This document shows positions 22,335-33,224 of a stretch of 64,000 nt of DNA, piece after piece; positions within the stretch are counted from its first letter, which is position 1, and every line of letters begins with the position of its first letter. The notes under the pieces are model-generated. The model had not been told where the DNA came from. It saw nothing but the letters and a program-made list of their open reading frames with translations, and ran no database searches. Source of the stretch: Pogostemon cablin (Eukaryota; Streptophyta; Magnoliopsida; Lamiales; Lamiaceae); NCBI GenBank assembly GCA_023678885.1, contig CM042965.1, forward strand, positions 28,191,777 through 28,255,776, written 5' to 3'. The translations under genes were made by a program, and so were the position numbers.

Positions 22335-23474
22335 TGATAAGTCATAGTTTAGCACAATTATTTGGTTAAAATTCATGTTTATTTGATTAACTTATGTGCT
22401 AATTGGGTGTTAAATTGACTTATCTTGTCTTTTGAAAATTAGAGCTTTAATTATTTATATTGGTATGGAGATAGGCTGTTTTGGTGGAAGAAATTCGTTG
22501 CTTTCAAAATTAGACTGACACTGAACTATTCAGTGTCAGTGGGGGCCCACAAAAATTCAGAAAAGCTGATTTGTGGAAGAAATTGGTTGCTGCCAGAAAA
22601 TTCAGACTGACACTGAATCCTTCAGTGTCAGAAGGGGCCTACGAAAATTCAAATTAAATAAGGAAAGATGCAGCTGGAAATGAACACACACATCTTCTCA
22701 CATTCCACAATCATACCAGATCAGGCCTACATCTTTTGGAGATCAAGAGGAGAGGGAGCATTGAAGCATTGGTCTCTTTATCAAAGGTATGATTGGTGTG
22801 AAGTTCATCATCATCAAGAACTACCGATTTTTATATTTTAATTCTGTTTTTGTTATGAACATGCGGGGCTAATCACCTTCTCTAGTTTAGGATTTCGTGA
22901 ACCTCCCATTGATTAAATCCTAAACTAGAGAAGGGGATTAGCTTCGCATGTTCATAGCAAAATAGAATTAAAATACAAAAACAGGTAGTTCTTGATGATG
23001 ATGAACTTCATGCCAATCATGCCTTTGATAAAGAGACCAATGCTTCAATGCTCCCTCTCCTCTTGATCTCCAAAAGATATAGGCCTGATCTGGTATGATT
23101 GTGGAATGTGAGAAGATGTGTGTGTTCATTTCCAGCTGCATCTTTCTTTATTTAATCTGAATTTTCGTAGGCCCCTTCTGATACTGAATGGTTCTGTGTC
23201 AGTCTGAATTTTCTGGCAGCAACCAATTTCTTCCATAAAATAGGTTTTCTGAATTTTTGTGGACCACCACTGACATTAAATAGTTCAGTGTCATTCTAAT
23301 TCTGAAATCAACGAATTTTTTCCACCAAAACAGCCTATCTCCACACCAATATAAATAATTAAAGCTCTAATTTTCAAAAGACAAGATAAGTCAATTTAGC
23401 ACCCAATTAGCACATAAGTTAATCAAATAAACATGAATTTCAACCAAATAATTGTGCTAAACTATGACTTATCA
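22335..23474. mobile_element. 1.14-kb foldback element, TSD CATTA
   Basis: Two inverted arms, 22335-22895 and 22915-23474, separated by a 19-bp centre. The outer ends are TGATAAGTCATAG and its complement CTATGACTTATCA. CATTA flanks it at 22330-22334 and 23475-23479. The arms are near-identical by eye. The left arm looks like the 5' part of an LTR (TG start, purine-rich leader-like stretch). The 5-bp duplication and TG..CA ends therefore suggest an inverted LTR dimer inserted by an integrase, but this origin is inferred. No ORF is convincing. Confidence 0.85.
22485..22650. repeat. internal direct repeat with small palindromes in foldback arm
   Basis: Two copies of a roughly 77-bp unit (22485-22560 and 22574-22650, period about 89). 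Each contains CTGACACTGAA and its complement around 3 nt (22515-22539 and 22607-22631). Decayed versions of both are in the right arm. Confidence 0.75.
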
Positions 23475-23479
23475 CATTA

Positions 23480-23700
23480 ATACTTAAATGTTTTTTTAAG
23501 GTATGCATGCAAGTGTGATATTATTGTTTTACCCTTAGAATCTAGGGCTTATTTTTTTTATTCTTAGAGTGCGTTTGGTTCATATTGCATTAATATTACT
23601 CCATAAAATAGACTACAAGATTATGTATAATAAAAGAGTTTATGCACTAATTATATTAATGAGAACTTATTTTTCTTCTTAGTACATTATTAAAAAAAAC
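23480..23700. other. AT-rich spacer
   Basis: No gene or clear repeat seen. The phrase GAGTGCGTTTGGTTC near 23568 resembles sequence common at plant MITE edges, but no matching second end was found. Confidence 0.4.
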
Positions 23701-23705
23701 AAGGG

Positions 23706-25087
23706 TGTCGGATTGTATACTAAAAGTCTAGCTTTAGTATGAACAATGTTATAACAATTTATTTGAAATGAGAATCATATGATCAAATAATAACATTTTA
23801 TAATTTAATTATATGTTCGATGCAATAGTCCACTTACTTTATACTGTAGATAATATGTTGTGCGACAACACACGAAAGATCATATTATTGGTTTCCTTAT
23901 AAAGTATAAACAGATGCTCACAACCGAGATAGATGGAGACTCTCTATCGGGATAGTTGTAGTGTGGTTTGGTATTAGCTTGTCTTGGCTATAGAATGACA
24001 TTAGTGCACTCTGTGTGTATTGAGTAGGACCACTTGAGATCGTTCAACTTATACTGACTTATAGGAGAACTTGATCTCAGTTATTATGGATGTTCATGCT
24101 CTTAATCCCTATACAATAACCTCGACACGTAGGGCAGTATGTATTTTTTCAATTCATTAATGGGTGAGATTTACATGTAATTAAATCAACAAACTCGGTG
24201 ATTGGGAAGTAGTGCTGTCTCTATAGTGTGCTGTTGATTGTAGAAGGAATCCATGTCCATCATAGGTTGATGATATCCCCATGAGGAGCTCATAAGGATT
24301 ATCATGTAAACCCAGCAGGTGGATTTATTCCGGCATGATAATGAGGTTGAGTGGTACTACTCTTGGATGAGATATTAATTAATGGAGTTGTCAGTAACTT
24401 AATTAATTAATGGACATTGTATATCTTAAACATGGGAGACTAATGGGCTCATAATAAGAAGGAGCCCAAAATATAATTTTGGGATTGGAAAGGTAGTGCA
24501 GTAATAATATTTTAGTGGACTATATTATTATTATTGGGCTTAAGTATAAGCTTTGGGCTAAGCTTGGATGCTTAAGCCCAATGGAGGCCCAACCCAATTT
24601 CTCCTCCTGGTCCCTGTTGTAGTCCATATATAAGTCATCTCAGCTGTCCATAAACCCTAATAACATGCCTAATACTGTGAGGGGGTGAGGAAACAGCAGA
24701 TTGAGAAGATCTCGAGGATCGCCGCCCACACGCCGTCGAGATTGGACTTGGTAATTCATCAGAAGACCGGAAGGTTGTTTTCTGCTGCTATATGCCACTT
24801 TGAAAAATTCATATAAAATCGTACTATGCTCCGGATTCAGTGTTTAATATACTGACGGAAAGCTGCCAAAGAGAGGATCGTCTGAGCACATAGATTACTC
24901 CCATCAGAGTTCGGATGTGGAAGTTATGGTCATTCTCATAACACTGAACAGGCTGCCAGCAAGATTGCATCTTCTCCAACATTCCCTGGTGAAAGGTAAT
25001 ACGTTTCTTGGTTTTTCTTGCTTCCGCTGAATTAGAAATGTATGGAACTCTAACGGGTTATGTTAACCACATGATCGAACGCCAATA
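23706..25087 (+). mobile_element. copia-like solo LTR, TSD AAGGG
   Basis: Starts TGTCGGATTGTATAC and ends CCAATA. AAGGG precedes it (23701-23705) and follows it (25088-25092). The expected end would be CCGACA; CCAATA differs by two transitions. A TATA-like CATATATAAG near 24624 is in the right half. No coding sequence is present. The copia assignment is by general look only. Confidence 0.6.
24626..24633 (+). promoter_or_regulatory. TATA-like box in solo LTR
   Basis: TATATAAG in the sequence TCCATATATAAGTCATC; a plausible LTR core promoter position, not otherwise supported. Confidence 0.35.
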
Positions 25088-25108
25088 AAGGGGCCATATG
25101 AAACACTA

Positions 25109-25447
25109 CTCCCTTCGTCCTGTGTTAACCTTTATGTTTGGTTTCACGTAGATTAAGAAATACTCACTCTGTCCCGCCACAAGAGTTATATTTTACTAAT
25201 TAGGGCATCCCACTTTAAGAATTACATTTCCTTTTTAGTATACGAGACCCACATAAATCAAACACTTTATTTTCATGGGGCTCACATACAACACTAATAC
25301 AACTACCCACTATACAATAAATTATTATATCTCTCAACCCACTACACATTAAAATACTATACTCCCTCCGTCCCATCCAAATAGCACCATTTTACTATAT
25401 TGGGCATCCCTTCCAAATTGCACCATTTTCCTCATTTAGTAAAAAGG
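25109..25447. mobile_element. left half of a MITE cluster split by elements C and B
   Basis: Three left ends of the CTCCCTCCGTCCC type, each after a TA: 25109 (CTCCCTTCGTCC), 25163 (CTCACTCTGTCCC) and 25362 (CTCCCTCCGTCCC). Three matching right ends follow element B at 47302, 47359 and 47501. The middle piece is 33186-33219. These are Stowaway-like non-autonomous DNA transposons. Confidence 0.7.
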
Positions 25448-25452
25448 GCCCA

Positions 25453-27321
25453 TGATGCGCGTTTTCTTTGCACGCAAAATTAATTCCCAAGTATTAAGGA
25501 TATCAATTGCAGCTTAAGCAAGCGACCAAGTGAATATCGAACCCAAAAGATGGCATATTATCAATTTAATTATTATCTAAATTAATTAAGACAAGTTGGC
25601 AATTAAGTTTGAGGTTTAGGATGATTAAACTAATAAACAAGTAATTAAAATAATAAATAAAATAAATATCAGTTGAAGAATACGAAAGTGGATCAAGTAG
25701 GAGAATAGGTAGCTCTAGGATAATCCAGTTTCACTGCTTAACTTCTCTTCCATGTGTCAATGTCCGACTCTGCCTTGTGGAATATGGACGCATCACTAAA
25801 CCATGCATATCTACTCTATAGACACAAGTAAACATGCGTGTAACACGTGTGAATAACCTCGGAGCAAGAGACGTAATTTTACCCCCATTTCTAGGTACTA
25901 TCAGCATCAATTATTTCCCCCTAGGATTGACACTCTAACCCGATATGATGTCCCTTTATAGGTACTATAAAATTACCCTCTTTATCCTACTTAATAACCC
26001 GAATTCAATTCAATTAATAAGTATTCATATATGATAGTTCTAATGAAGCTTCGGAGTCCCCTCACTTAGAATCATAACATGGAATCCTGCTCAGCAGTGA
26101 ACGCACTCAATCAATAACCAAGATATGTATTCAGACTCTACATAACAGTTAATGATGCACAAAACAACCGTGAGTATGGATTAAGAAAGCGCAATCATAT
26201 ATAAAATAAACCACAAGTAGTGTTGTACGGAGTGTACACATGGAAGTTCAATTAACTAGATAAAACTTTCACAATCCTAGTTCTACCAAAAAGGCTCTAG
26301 CCCATGGTGTTGTAGGAAACACACATGGGTGTTGGATAGATCTTACCCGGATGTCTAGAAAATACAAGATAAATTAGGAAACAAATAAAACCCTAGATGT
26401 GGGCGTCGTCGCGTCCTTCTCCATCTTGAATTCTCCTCTTGGTTCTCCTCTTGATTCCACAAACGAATCTTCAAAGTGATGGATGAATGGAGGAAAAGAT
26501 GTGGATGATGGTTGGGGGGTGATCCCCCCTTGTGGGGTGTTGTATGTGTGGCCTCTCTTCTCCTCTTTGGTTGTTGTGTTGAGTTCCTCCTCCTTCTTTA
26601 TGATGTGATCTACACCCCTTTTTATACTTGTGAGCTCTCCTTGTAGGTCTTGAAAAGGACCCAAATTTAGGCATATGTCAAATTTAGTAAGAAACATGCG
26701 TTAAATTTGGTAAAAGAGATGCGGATAAATATGGTAATTTTTGGAAATTCTCGGAAATTCTCGCCAACAGCTGCGCGACTTCACGATTCTGAGCATAACT
26801 TCCTCGTCCGACCTCCAATTTGAGTGATTTTTGCGCTCACATGATTCTCTTTTCCTTAGCGTTTTTTGAATATAAAGATATCACCAAAAATCCAAGAATT
26901 GAATCTGTAACAAGCCATGGAATGTAGCACATCAGTTCTGTTCGGCACAGCTCGCGCGACGTCACCACTTTGCTCATAACTTTCTCGTTCGGAATCTGAT
27001 TGGGATGTTCTTTACATCAAAACGACCCTCTCTTCTGTAGCTTTCTAACCATATATCACAAATCTAATTCAGAGCTCCAAATCAATACAGAATAATTACA
27101 CAAGTTGGACGTGCGTTTATCAGCATTCTTGCACAAATTGCACCTTTTCTCAAACTTGGCTCTTTTGATCCTTTTTCTATCTAAAACACAACAAAATACC
27201 TCAAGTGCACATAATTCTCACATATATCGAATATAAGACACTTGTGCTCATATAAGACTACAATATCAATCAAAAAGATGTTAAATTGGATATTAAAACA
27301 CGCTTATTTTCACTCTCATCA
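25453..27321 (-). repeat. element C 3' LTR (left on the plus strand)
   Basis: 1,869 bp, ending CACTCTCATCA next to the terminal polypurine tract (TAAGTTTGGGGGATT on the minus strand, 27322-27334). TATAAAAA on the minus strand at 26619-26626. No TTCGACCA array is seen where related solo LTRs have one; instead there are AAATTTGGTA-type and TTCTCGGAAA-type short repeats (about 26665-26765). Confidence 0.92.
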
Positions 27322-27924
27322 ATCCCCCAAACTTACCCGTTGCTCGTCCCGAGGCAACAAAATAAAGATAAAGAGAAAGAGTAAGAAAATTAGCGGGGAT
27401 ACAAGGACTATGACCAATGCCCCATTCAAAATACAATTGTCATCAACTTAGGTCATGCAACTCTTATCACGTGTAATAATCAATTCAAAGCATACAAGTT
27501 AAGACAATCACCACCAATTCAAATGCTCCATTGACATGTTCTCACAGGAAGTATATATCACTCGCACTCAAGTGTAGAAGATGTGCACTTATAGGTTAAG
27601 GTTTTTACGCTCAAATTCAATTCAAGTGCATGCGTAACCATAAGCTTGCCAAACGTCTCAAGCTCTTCACCACTAAAAGTATGATTCGACAATGGGATCA
27701 AAAAGGACTTTTCTTTTGGATGTAATGTTGGCTCTTTGGTAAGGGTAGGAAACATATGGATAAAGTGACTCAATTAGTAGAGAATTAAAACCGAAGATCT
27801 TTTGTACTGCAGATTCTTACACTTCAAGGCTATCCAGCTTCATGCTCTTCTAATTTTCTTTTCTCTCCTTTCCTTCAAGCTCAACATACTTTTTCTTTTC
27901 TTCAAGCACATCCTTTTTTTTCCC

Positions 27925-28035
27925 GAGGTACTAGTTTCGGGCACTACCTCACGCATCCTCCATAGGGTACTAGATTTAAGCACTACCCTAGGGTTTTTGA
28001 TTCCATGGAGTACTAGATTTAAGCACTACTCCATG
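27925..28035 (-). repeat. three covarying stem-loops with 14-nt loops (C)
   Basis: Read on the plus strand: GAGGTA/TACCTC (27925-27930, 27945-27950), TAGGGTA/TACCCTA (27963-27969, 27984-27990) and CATGGAGTA/TACTCCATG (28004-28012, 28027-28035). Each loop is 14 nt; two read CTAGATTTAAGCAC and one CTAGTTTCGGGCAC. Stem sequences differ between copies but pairing is perfect in all three, the pattern expected if structure is under selection. Confidence 0.8.
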
Positions 28036-29024
28036 CTTCTCCTTAGATGCATTATCAGAATCCATGACTATTAATTTCAATACCAATTTCATTCCTTCCC
28101 AAATTGTTATCAAGCACCATCAACACACTTTGACAGCATTTAATTCTCCACTAAATATAGGAATTTAAGGATCAAATAGGATATCAAAGTGGCTATCTTC
28201 GTAGGTTGCCAAAGAAATAAGGCTTTTAGGCTCAACGGGGCTAACTACGGATATATAATTATTTGGTAGGAAATTATTTGGCTAAGTAACTCATAAATTC
28301 AAGGATGGCCTTAGATCATCTCCCATCATCTAACACACATGTAGTTTCAAGTAAGACAAGAGGCAAGTTCTAGAATACATACACAAGAACGATACTCACC
28401 AGAAAAAAAATATCATGTGATTATATACATGATCAACGAGGCTCAAAATCTCACATGGGTTTTTAACAAGTAACAGAGCAGCTTTCATGGTAAGTAATAT
28501 CCCACAAGTACACATAGAATTTCATACAACGATATAACTAAAGTGAACTTCTTTCATCAATTTCAAGAGCATATGAATTCCAAGACAATTTAAAAATAAG
28601 CTCATATGGATCTCCACCATAAACACAATCCTTCCACTCCTATGAATTAAAAGCACATATAAAAATTAGAAAAAGGAAACGAGGGCACCTGATTTCTCCT
28701 TCAAAACGCACGAGCTCCTCGAGTTAAAGCCATAGTGTAGAACTCGTCTTGCCACCTAATTACCCTTTTTCTATCATCCAAGCTCAAACAAACTCATCAT
28801 CACAGGATTCATCAATAATAAAATAGGAGAACTATAAGAAAGAATTAATTGACTATGTAATCGACTCCACACACTAGAAACACCACTGAACACTAGGCAA
28901 ATTGCAAAAAATCGACACATCAAAACCGATTAAAGTTTCAATATACCGCAAAAAATCAACTCCCCTAGCAAACATTACAAAGAAAATCTTATATTCTTGG
29001 TGCTTCAATGAGGTAATAACATCA

Positions 29025-29067
29025 CACCCCCCAAACTTAGTAAAAACATAAGGCGAAACTAAGTTTG
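29025..29067 (-). promoter_or_regulatory. conserved hairpin with internal polypurine tract (C)
   Basis: CAAACTTAGT (29032-29041) pairs with ACTAAGTTTG (29058-29067) around 16 nt; the minus strand continues into a run of G. Same geometry as in A and B. Confidence 0.6.
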
Positions 29068-29188
29068 AAAAGTAATTGCCGAATAATAAGCACCTTAAAT
29101 ATAAAAATTTCTTACTCACACAAAAGAAATAAAGCAATAAAACAGAAGGGCAAGCCCCCAACAGGCACTCATGTTTAACGTCGTAGAG

Positions 29189-29680
29189 TCACGATGGTAG
29201 AGGACGATCTTCTCGCATCCTCACCTTCAAATACTTTCTTTCCCTCTTCTTGTCTACACTCAACACCTCACCTTTCTTGGTCACAAAAATATGATCATTG
29301 AAATTTCTTTCCTCCCATGGCTGTCTAGACTTCTCCTTGTCAACCTTCCACTTAAATTCAGAATCACCTGTCTTAGAAAAATCAAGATTAAACAAGTTAG
29401 AAACCATATCATTGCTCTTGCACGATTGAGTCTCCATGGGCATCTTCATTGCATGATCAACCTCTTTATCCACATCTTCATTATCCATCTGCAGTCTAAG
29501 CTTCTTGGCTCTCAACCTCCTCGTTCTTTCCCACTTCTTCTCTATTGTAAGCTCAGTATTTTGCTCATGTAATGGTACTGGAGTAGCATCAACATCATAG
29601 GGAGCATTCAGCGCAACAATAGGCATGTTTCGGATCAGTTCGACTAGGATTTGACCTGTTGGAGAGGTCGAACCAGGCAC
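29189..29680 (-). pseudogene. element C residual pol-region ORF
   Basis: A 163-residue open frame. It begins in the array-derived linker (PGSTSPTGQILVELIRN) and runs through the segment NAPYDVDATPVPLHEQNTEL, also seen before protease in A and B. A short piece matches the end of the protease region (MKMPMETQS), and a charged tail follows (KKRERKYLKVRMREDRPLPS). The protease active site, RT, RNase H and integrase are missing, so this is the scar of a large internal deletion. Any function is unknown. Confidence 0.7.
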
Positions 29681-30040
29681 GTAGTAGTCGAACCGATCAT
29701 CTGGTAGGCTGTTCTCACTTTGAAGTCATGGTTCGACCTGGGTTCGACCTTCAGGACAGGTCGAACCACTTTTCCTTAGGTCGAACTGGCTTACTGTACT
29801 ATTTCTGCCTCCCAGTTCGACCAGATGGTTTGGTCAAACCATGTCCATCGTGGTCGAACCGTTGTTGCGACAAAACAGGGTGCTCCAGACATTGAGGTTC
29901 GACGTGGGTTCGACCTTCAGAACAGGTCGAACCACCCTTGCTTTGGTCGAACCGATAATCTGGAAAAACATAGTGCTCCGCATGGTATGGTTCGACCTGT
30001 AGGCCAGGTCGAACCAGAGGCTGGTTGGTCGAATTGCTGC
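29636..30040 (-). repeat. TTCGACCA array in element C linker
   Basis: Dense GGTTCGACC / GGTCGAACC half-sites, at least fifteen in both orientations, downstream of gag on the minus strand. Equivalent to the linker arrays of A and B. Confidence 0.82.
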
Positions 30041-30262
30041 CTGGATATGTCCGTTTTTGATTTTGGCCTCATTGGTCCTTCGTACTGTGTTCCAGACCTC
30101 AATGTGATGGCATTATTCTCCAATGTTTGTGTCAATTGATTCATATTCGTGGTCATCTACCCCATCATCAAGGTAAGGTCCTTCAACTGCTTAGACAAAT
30201 CGCACGATCAACATTCATGGTATCCTCAAGATGATCAATCCTTGCATCATTCTCAGCATGTA

Positions 30263-31129
30263 TCAATGGAAGGTATCTTCAACACTCTTCACTTCTTGCT
30301 GCTGCCTACTAGACCCCCTTTGTGTCAACTCTGTGATCTGCCTCTGCTGGAACTCTAGTAGCTTGTTGATGTTAGCTAGACTAGAGACGATCTCATCATC
30401 CCTATTCGGCTTCACCACTTGATGTTCAACCTGCGCTACCTCGCCAAGTACATATGATCCTCTATCTCTCTCTATTGGCCAGTCACGTGAATTCATAGAG
30501 ATATCTTCAAACAACTTTTCCGCTTCAAGTGCTGTCTTAGATAACAACGCTCCTCCTGATGATGCATCAATAAAAATATGCGACTCACAATTCAATCCAT
30601 AGTAGAAGATGCTTATGTACTCAGCCTTAGACATTCCATGTTGTGGACACCTCCTGAGCATGTCTTTAAACCTATCCCACGCCTCATCAAATTTCTCACC
30701 CTGATTCATAACAAATCGGGTGATCTCTTGCCTCATCCTTAAGATCCTTGAGGGTGGCATGTATCTCTCCAAGAACTTCTGCTGCAGTTGGTCCCATGTA
30801 TTGCAATCGGCTGGATCAAGGGTCTCATACCAAGCTTCCGCCTTATTAATTAAAGAGAACTTGAATAAGGCGATCCGCCTAGCATTATCATTCGCTCCAC
30901 TGCCCTTTTGAGTGTTTGCATGACCAAGAAATCTTCGGAGATGCTGATATGGATCTTCAAAACAACCTCCAGAAAAGGGATTCTTCTCTACCATGTTAAT
31001 AAGAGCAGGATGTATCTCAAAATCATCATCTTCCCCCCTTGCTCCTATTAATCCCATGTTGACATTCCCAAAGTTCGTGAAAATTTCACAAATGGAAACA
31101 TTATCCGGATTCTGCCTTGCTCCGGCCAT
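30263..31129 (-). CDS. element C gag, intact open frame
   Basis: A 288-residue Athila gag, open from ATG to stop and the only uninterrupted gag in the window. Residues about 35-75 read FEIHPALINMVEKNPFSG and FEDPYQHLRRFLGHA. The core has KAEAWYETLDPADCNTWDQL, FLERYMPPSRILRMRQEI, FDEAWDRFKDMLRRCPQHG and YISIFYYGL. It ends in a Gln-rich helical part. It lacks the lysine-rich N-terminal extension of A and B and has no zinc knuckle. It starts about 180 bp after the primer-side LTR. Role inferred from family: particle formation and RNA packaging. Confidence 0.88.
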   Translation of the reverse strand: MAGARQNPDNVSICEIFTNFGNVNMGLIGARGEDDDFEIHPALINMVEKNPFSGGCFEDPYQHLRRFLGHANTQKGSGANDNARRIALFKFSLINKAEAWYETLDPADCNTWDQLQQKFLERYMPPSRILRMRQEITRFVMNQGEKFDEAWDRFKDMLRRCPQHGMSKAEYISIFYYGLNCESHIFIDASSGGALLSKTALEAEKLFEDISMNSRDWPIERDRGSYVLGEVAQVEHQVVKPNRDDEIVSSLANINKLLEFQQRQITELTQRGSSRQQQEVKSVEDTFH

Positions 31130-31287
31130 GTTTAGATCAATGTGTTATTCCTTCTTTTTCTTCCTCTCCTTTTACAAGCGCACAAGTAACTCGGAAAAAT
31201 TCAAGGTTAGATAGAAATAAATAATCACAAATAAAAGAAAAAAAAATCTTAATCAACTAGAAATAATAAAATCAATAATAAAAGCCG

Positions 31288-31305
31288 TCCCCGGCAACGG
31301 CGCCA
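31288..31305 (-). promoter_or_regulatory. element C primer binding site, perfect tRNA-Asp type
   Basis: TGGCGCCGTTGCCGGGGA on the minus strand, six bases inside the 5' LTR; complementary to the plant tRNA-Asp 3' end. It fixes the element's orientation. Confidence 0.93.
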
Positions 31306-31311
31306 AGAACT

Positions 31312-33180
31312 TGATGCGCATTTTCTTTGCACGCAAAATTAATCCCCAAGTATTAAGGATATCAATTGCAGCTTAAGCAAGCGACCAAGTGAATATCGAA
31401 CCCAAAAGACGGCGTATTATCAATTTAATTATTATCTAAATTAATTAAGACAAGTTGGCAATTAAGTTTGAGGTTTAGGATGATTAAACTAATAAACAAG
31501 TAATTAAAATAACAAATAAAATAAATATCACTTGAAGAATACGAAAGTGGATCAAGTAGGAGAACAGGTAGCTCTAGGATAATCCAGTTTCACTACTTAA
31601 CTTCTCTTCCATGTGTCAATGTCCGACTCTGCCTTGTGGAATATGGACGCATCACTAAACCATGCATATCTACTCTATAGACATAAGTAAACATGTGTGT
31701 AACACGTGTGAATAACCTCGGAGCAAGAGACGTAATTTTACTCCCTTTTCTAGGTACTATCAGTATCAATTATTTTCTCCTAGGATTGGTACTCTAACCC
31801 GATATGATCTCCCTTTATAGGTACTATAAAATTACCCTCTTTATCCTACTTAATAACCCGAATTCAATTCAATTAATAAGTATTCATATATGATAGTTCT
31901 AATGAAGCTTCGGAGTCCCCTCACTTAGAATCATAACATGGAATCCTGCTCAGCAGTGAACGCACTCAATCAATAACCAAGATATGTATTCAGACTCTAC
32001 ATAACAGTTAATGATGCACAAAACGACCGTGAGTATGGATTAAGAAAGCACAATCATATATAAAATAAACCACAAGTAGTGTTGTACGGAGTGTACACAT
32101 GGAAGTTCAATTAACTAGATAAAACCTTCACAACCCTAGTTCTACCAAAAAGGCTCTAGCCCATGGTGTTGTAGGAAACACACATGGGTGTTGGATAGAT
32201 CTTACCCGGATGTCTGGAAAATACAAGATAAATTAGGAAACAAATAAAACCCTAGATGTGGGCGTCGTCGCGTCCTTCTCTGTCTTGAATTCTCCTCTTG
32301 GTTCTCCTCTTGATTCCACAAACGAATCTTCAAAGTGATGGATGGATGGAGGAAAAGATGTGGATGATGGTTGGGGGGTGATCCCCCCTTGTGGGGTGTT
32401 GTATGTGTTGCCTCTCTTCTCCTCTCTTGTTGTTGTGTTGTGTTCCTCCTCCTTCTTTATGATGTGATCTACACCCCTTTTTATACTTGTGAGCTCTCCT
32501 TGTAGGTCTTGGAAAGGACCCAAATTTAGGCATATGTCAAATTTGGTAAGAAACATGCGTTAAATTTGGTAAAAGAGATCCGGATAAATAAGGTAATTTT
32601 CAGAAATTCTCGGAAATTCTCGCCAACAGCTGGGCGACTTCACGATTCTGAGCATAACTTCCTCGTCCGACCTCCAATTTGAGTGATTTTTGTGCTCACA
32701 TGATCCTATTTTCCTTGGCTTTCTCTGAATATAAAGATATCACCAAAAAGCCAAGAATTGAATCTGTAACAAGCCATGGAAAGTAGCACATCAGTTCTGT
32801 TCGGCACAGCTCGCGCGACGTCACCACTTTGCTCATAACTTTCTCGTTCGGAATCTGATTGGGATGTTCTTTACACCAAAACGACCCTCTCTTCTGTAGA
32901 TTTCCAACCATATATCACATATCCAATTTAGAGCTCCACATCAATACAGAATAATTACAGAAATTGGACGTGCGTTTATCAGCATTCTTGCACAAATTGC
33001 ACCTTTTCTCAAACTTGACTCTTTTGATTCTTTTTCTACCTAAAACACAACAAAACACCTCAAGTGCACATAATTCTCACATATATCGAATATAAGACAC
33101 TTGTGCTCATATAAGACTACAATATCAATCAAAAAGGTGTTAAATTGGATATTAAAACACGCTTATTTTCACTCTCATCA
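31312..33180 (-). repeat. element C 5' LTR (right on the plus strand)
   Basis: 1,869 bp, the same length as its partner. Minus-strand TATAAAAA at 32478-32485. Ends in CTCTCATCA directly before the GCCCA duplication. ORFs inside it duplicate those in the other LTR and are not genes. Confidence 0.92.
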
Positions 33181-33185
33181 GCCCA

Positions 33186-33219
33186 CCAATGGCCCACCAC
33201 TATCCATCACATATCTCTA
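33186..33219. mobile_element. MITE fragment between elements C and B
   Basis: The strip left between the GCCCA duplication of C and the ATATA duplication of B. It joins 25447 on the left with 47220 on the right and is the interior of the innermost MITE. Confidence 0.6.
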
Positions 33220-33224
33220 ATATA

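Larger units (their letters stand above)
27322..29188 (-). other. element C 3' non-coding region
   Basis: No credible gene. Holds the terminal polypurine tract, three stem-loop repeats (27925-28035), and the hairpin with internal polypurine tract (29025-29067). It resembles the post-pol and post-3'-gene regions of A and B joined together, consistent with a deletion of the 3' gene. Confidence 0.7.
25453..33180 (-). mobile_element. non-autonomous Athila element C, minus strand, TSD GCCCA
   Basis: 7,728 bp, flanked by GCCCA at 25448-25452 and 33181-33185. Both LTRs are 1,869 bp. It has a perfect tRNA-Asp primer site, an open gag, the motif-array linker, a short remnant of the protease region and conserved 3' non-coding structures. 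RT, RNase H, integrase and the 3' gene are absent. It can only move with proteins from a related element. By eye the first 560 bp of the two LTRs differ at about 3-4 percent. Confidence 0.93.

Noticed and set aside
22861..22920. microRNA precursor at the foldback centre
   Set aside because: The stem extends for 560 bp with element-like boundaries and a target duplication, so it is a transposable element; a miRNA claim would need small-RNA data.
28874..29161. 95-residue minus-strand ORF in element C
   Set aside because: It spans the conserved non-coding spacer with the hairpin and polypurine tract; elements A and B have no matching frame there.
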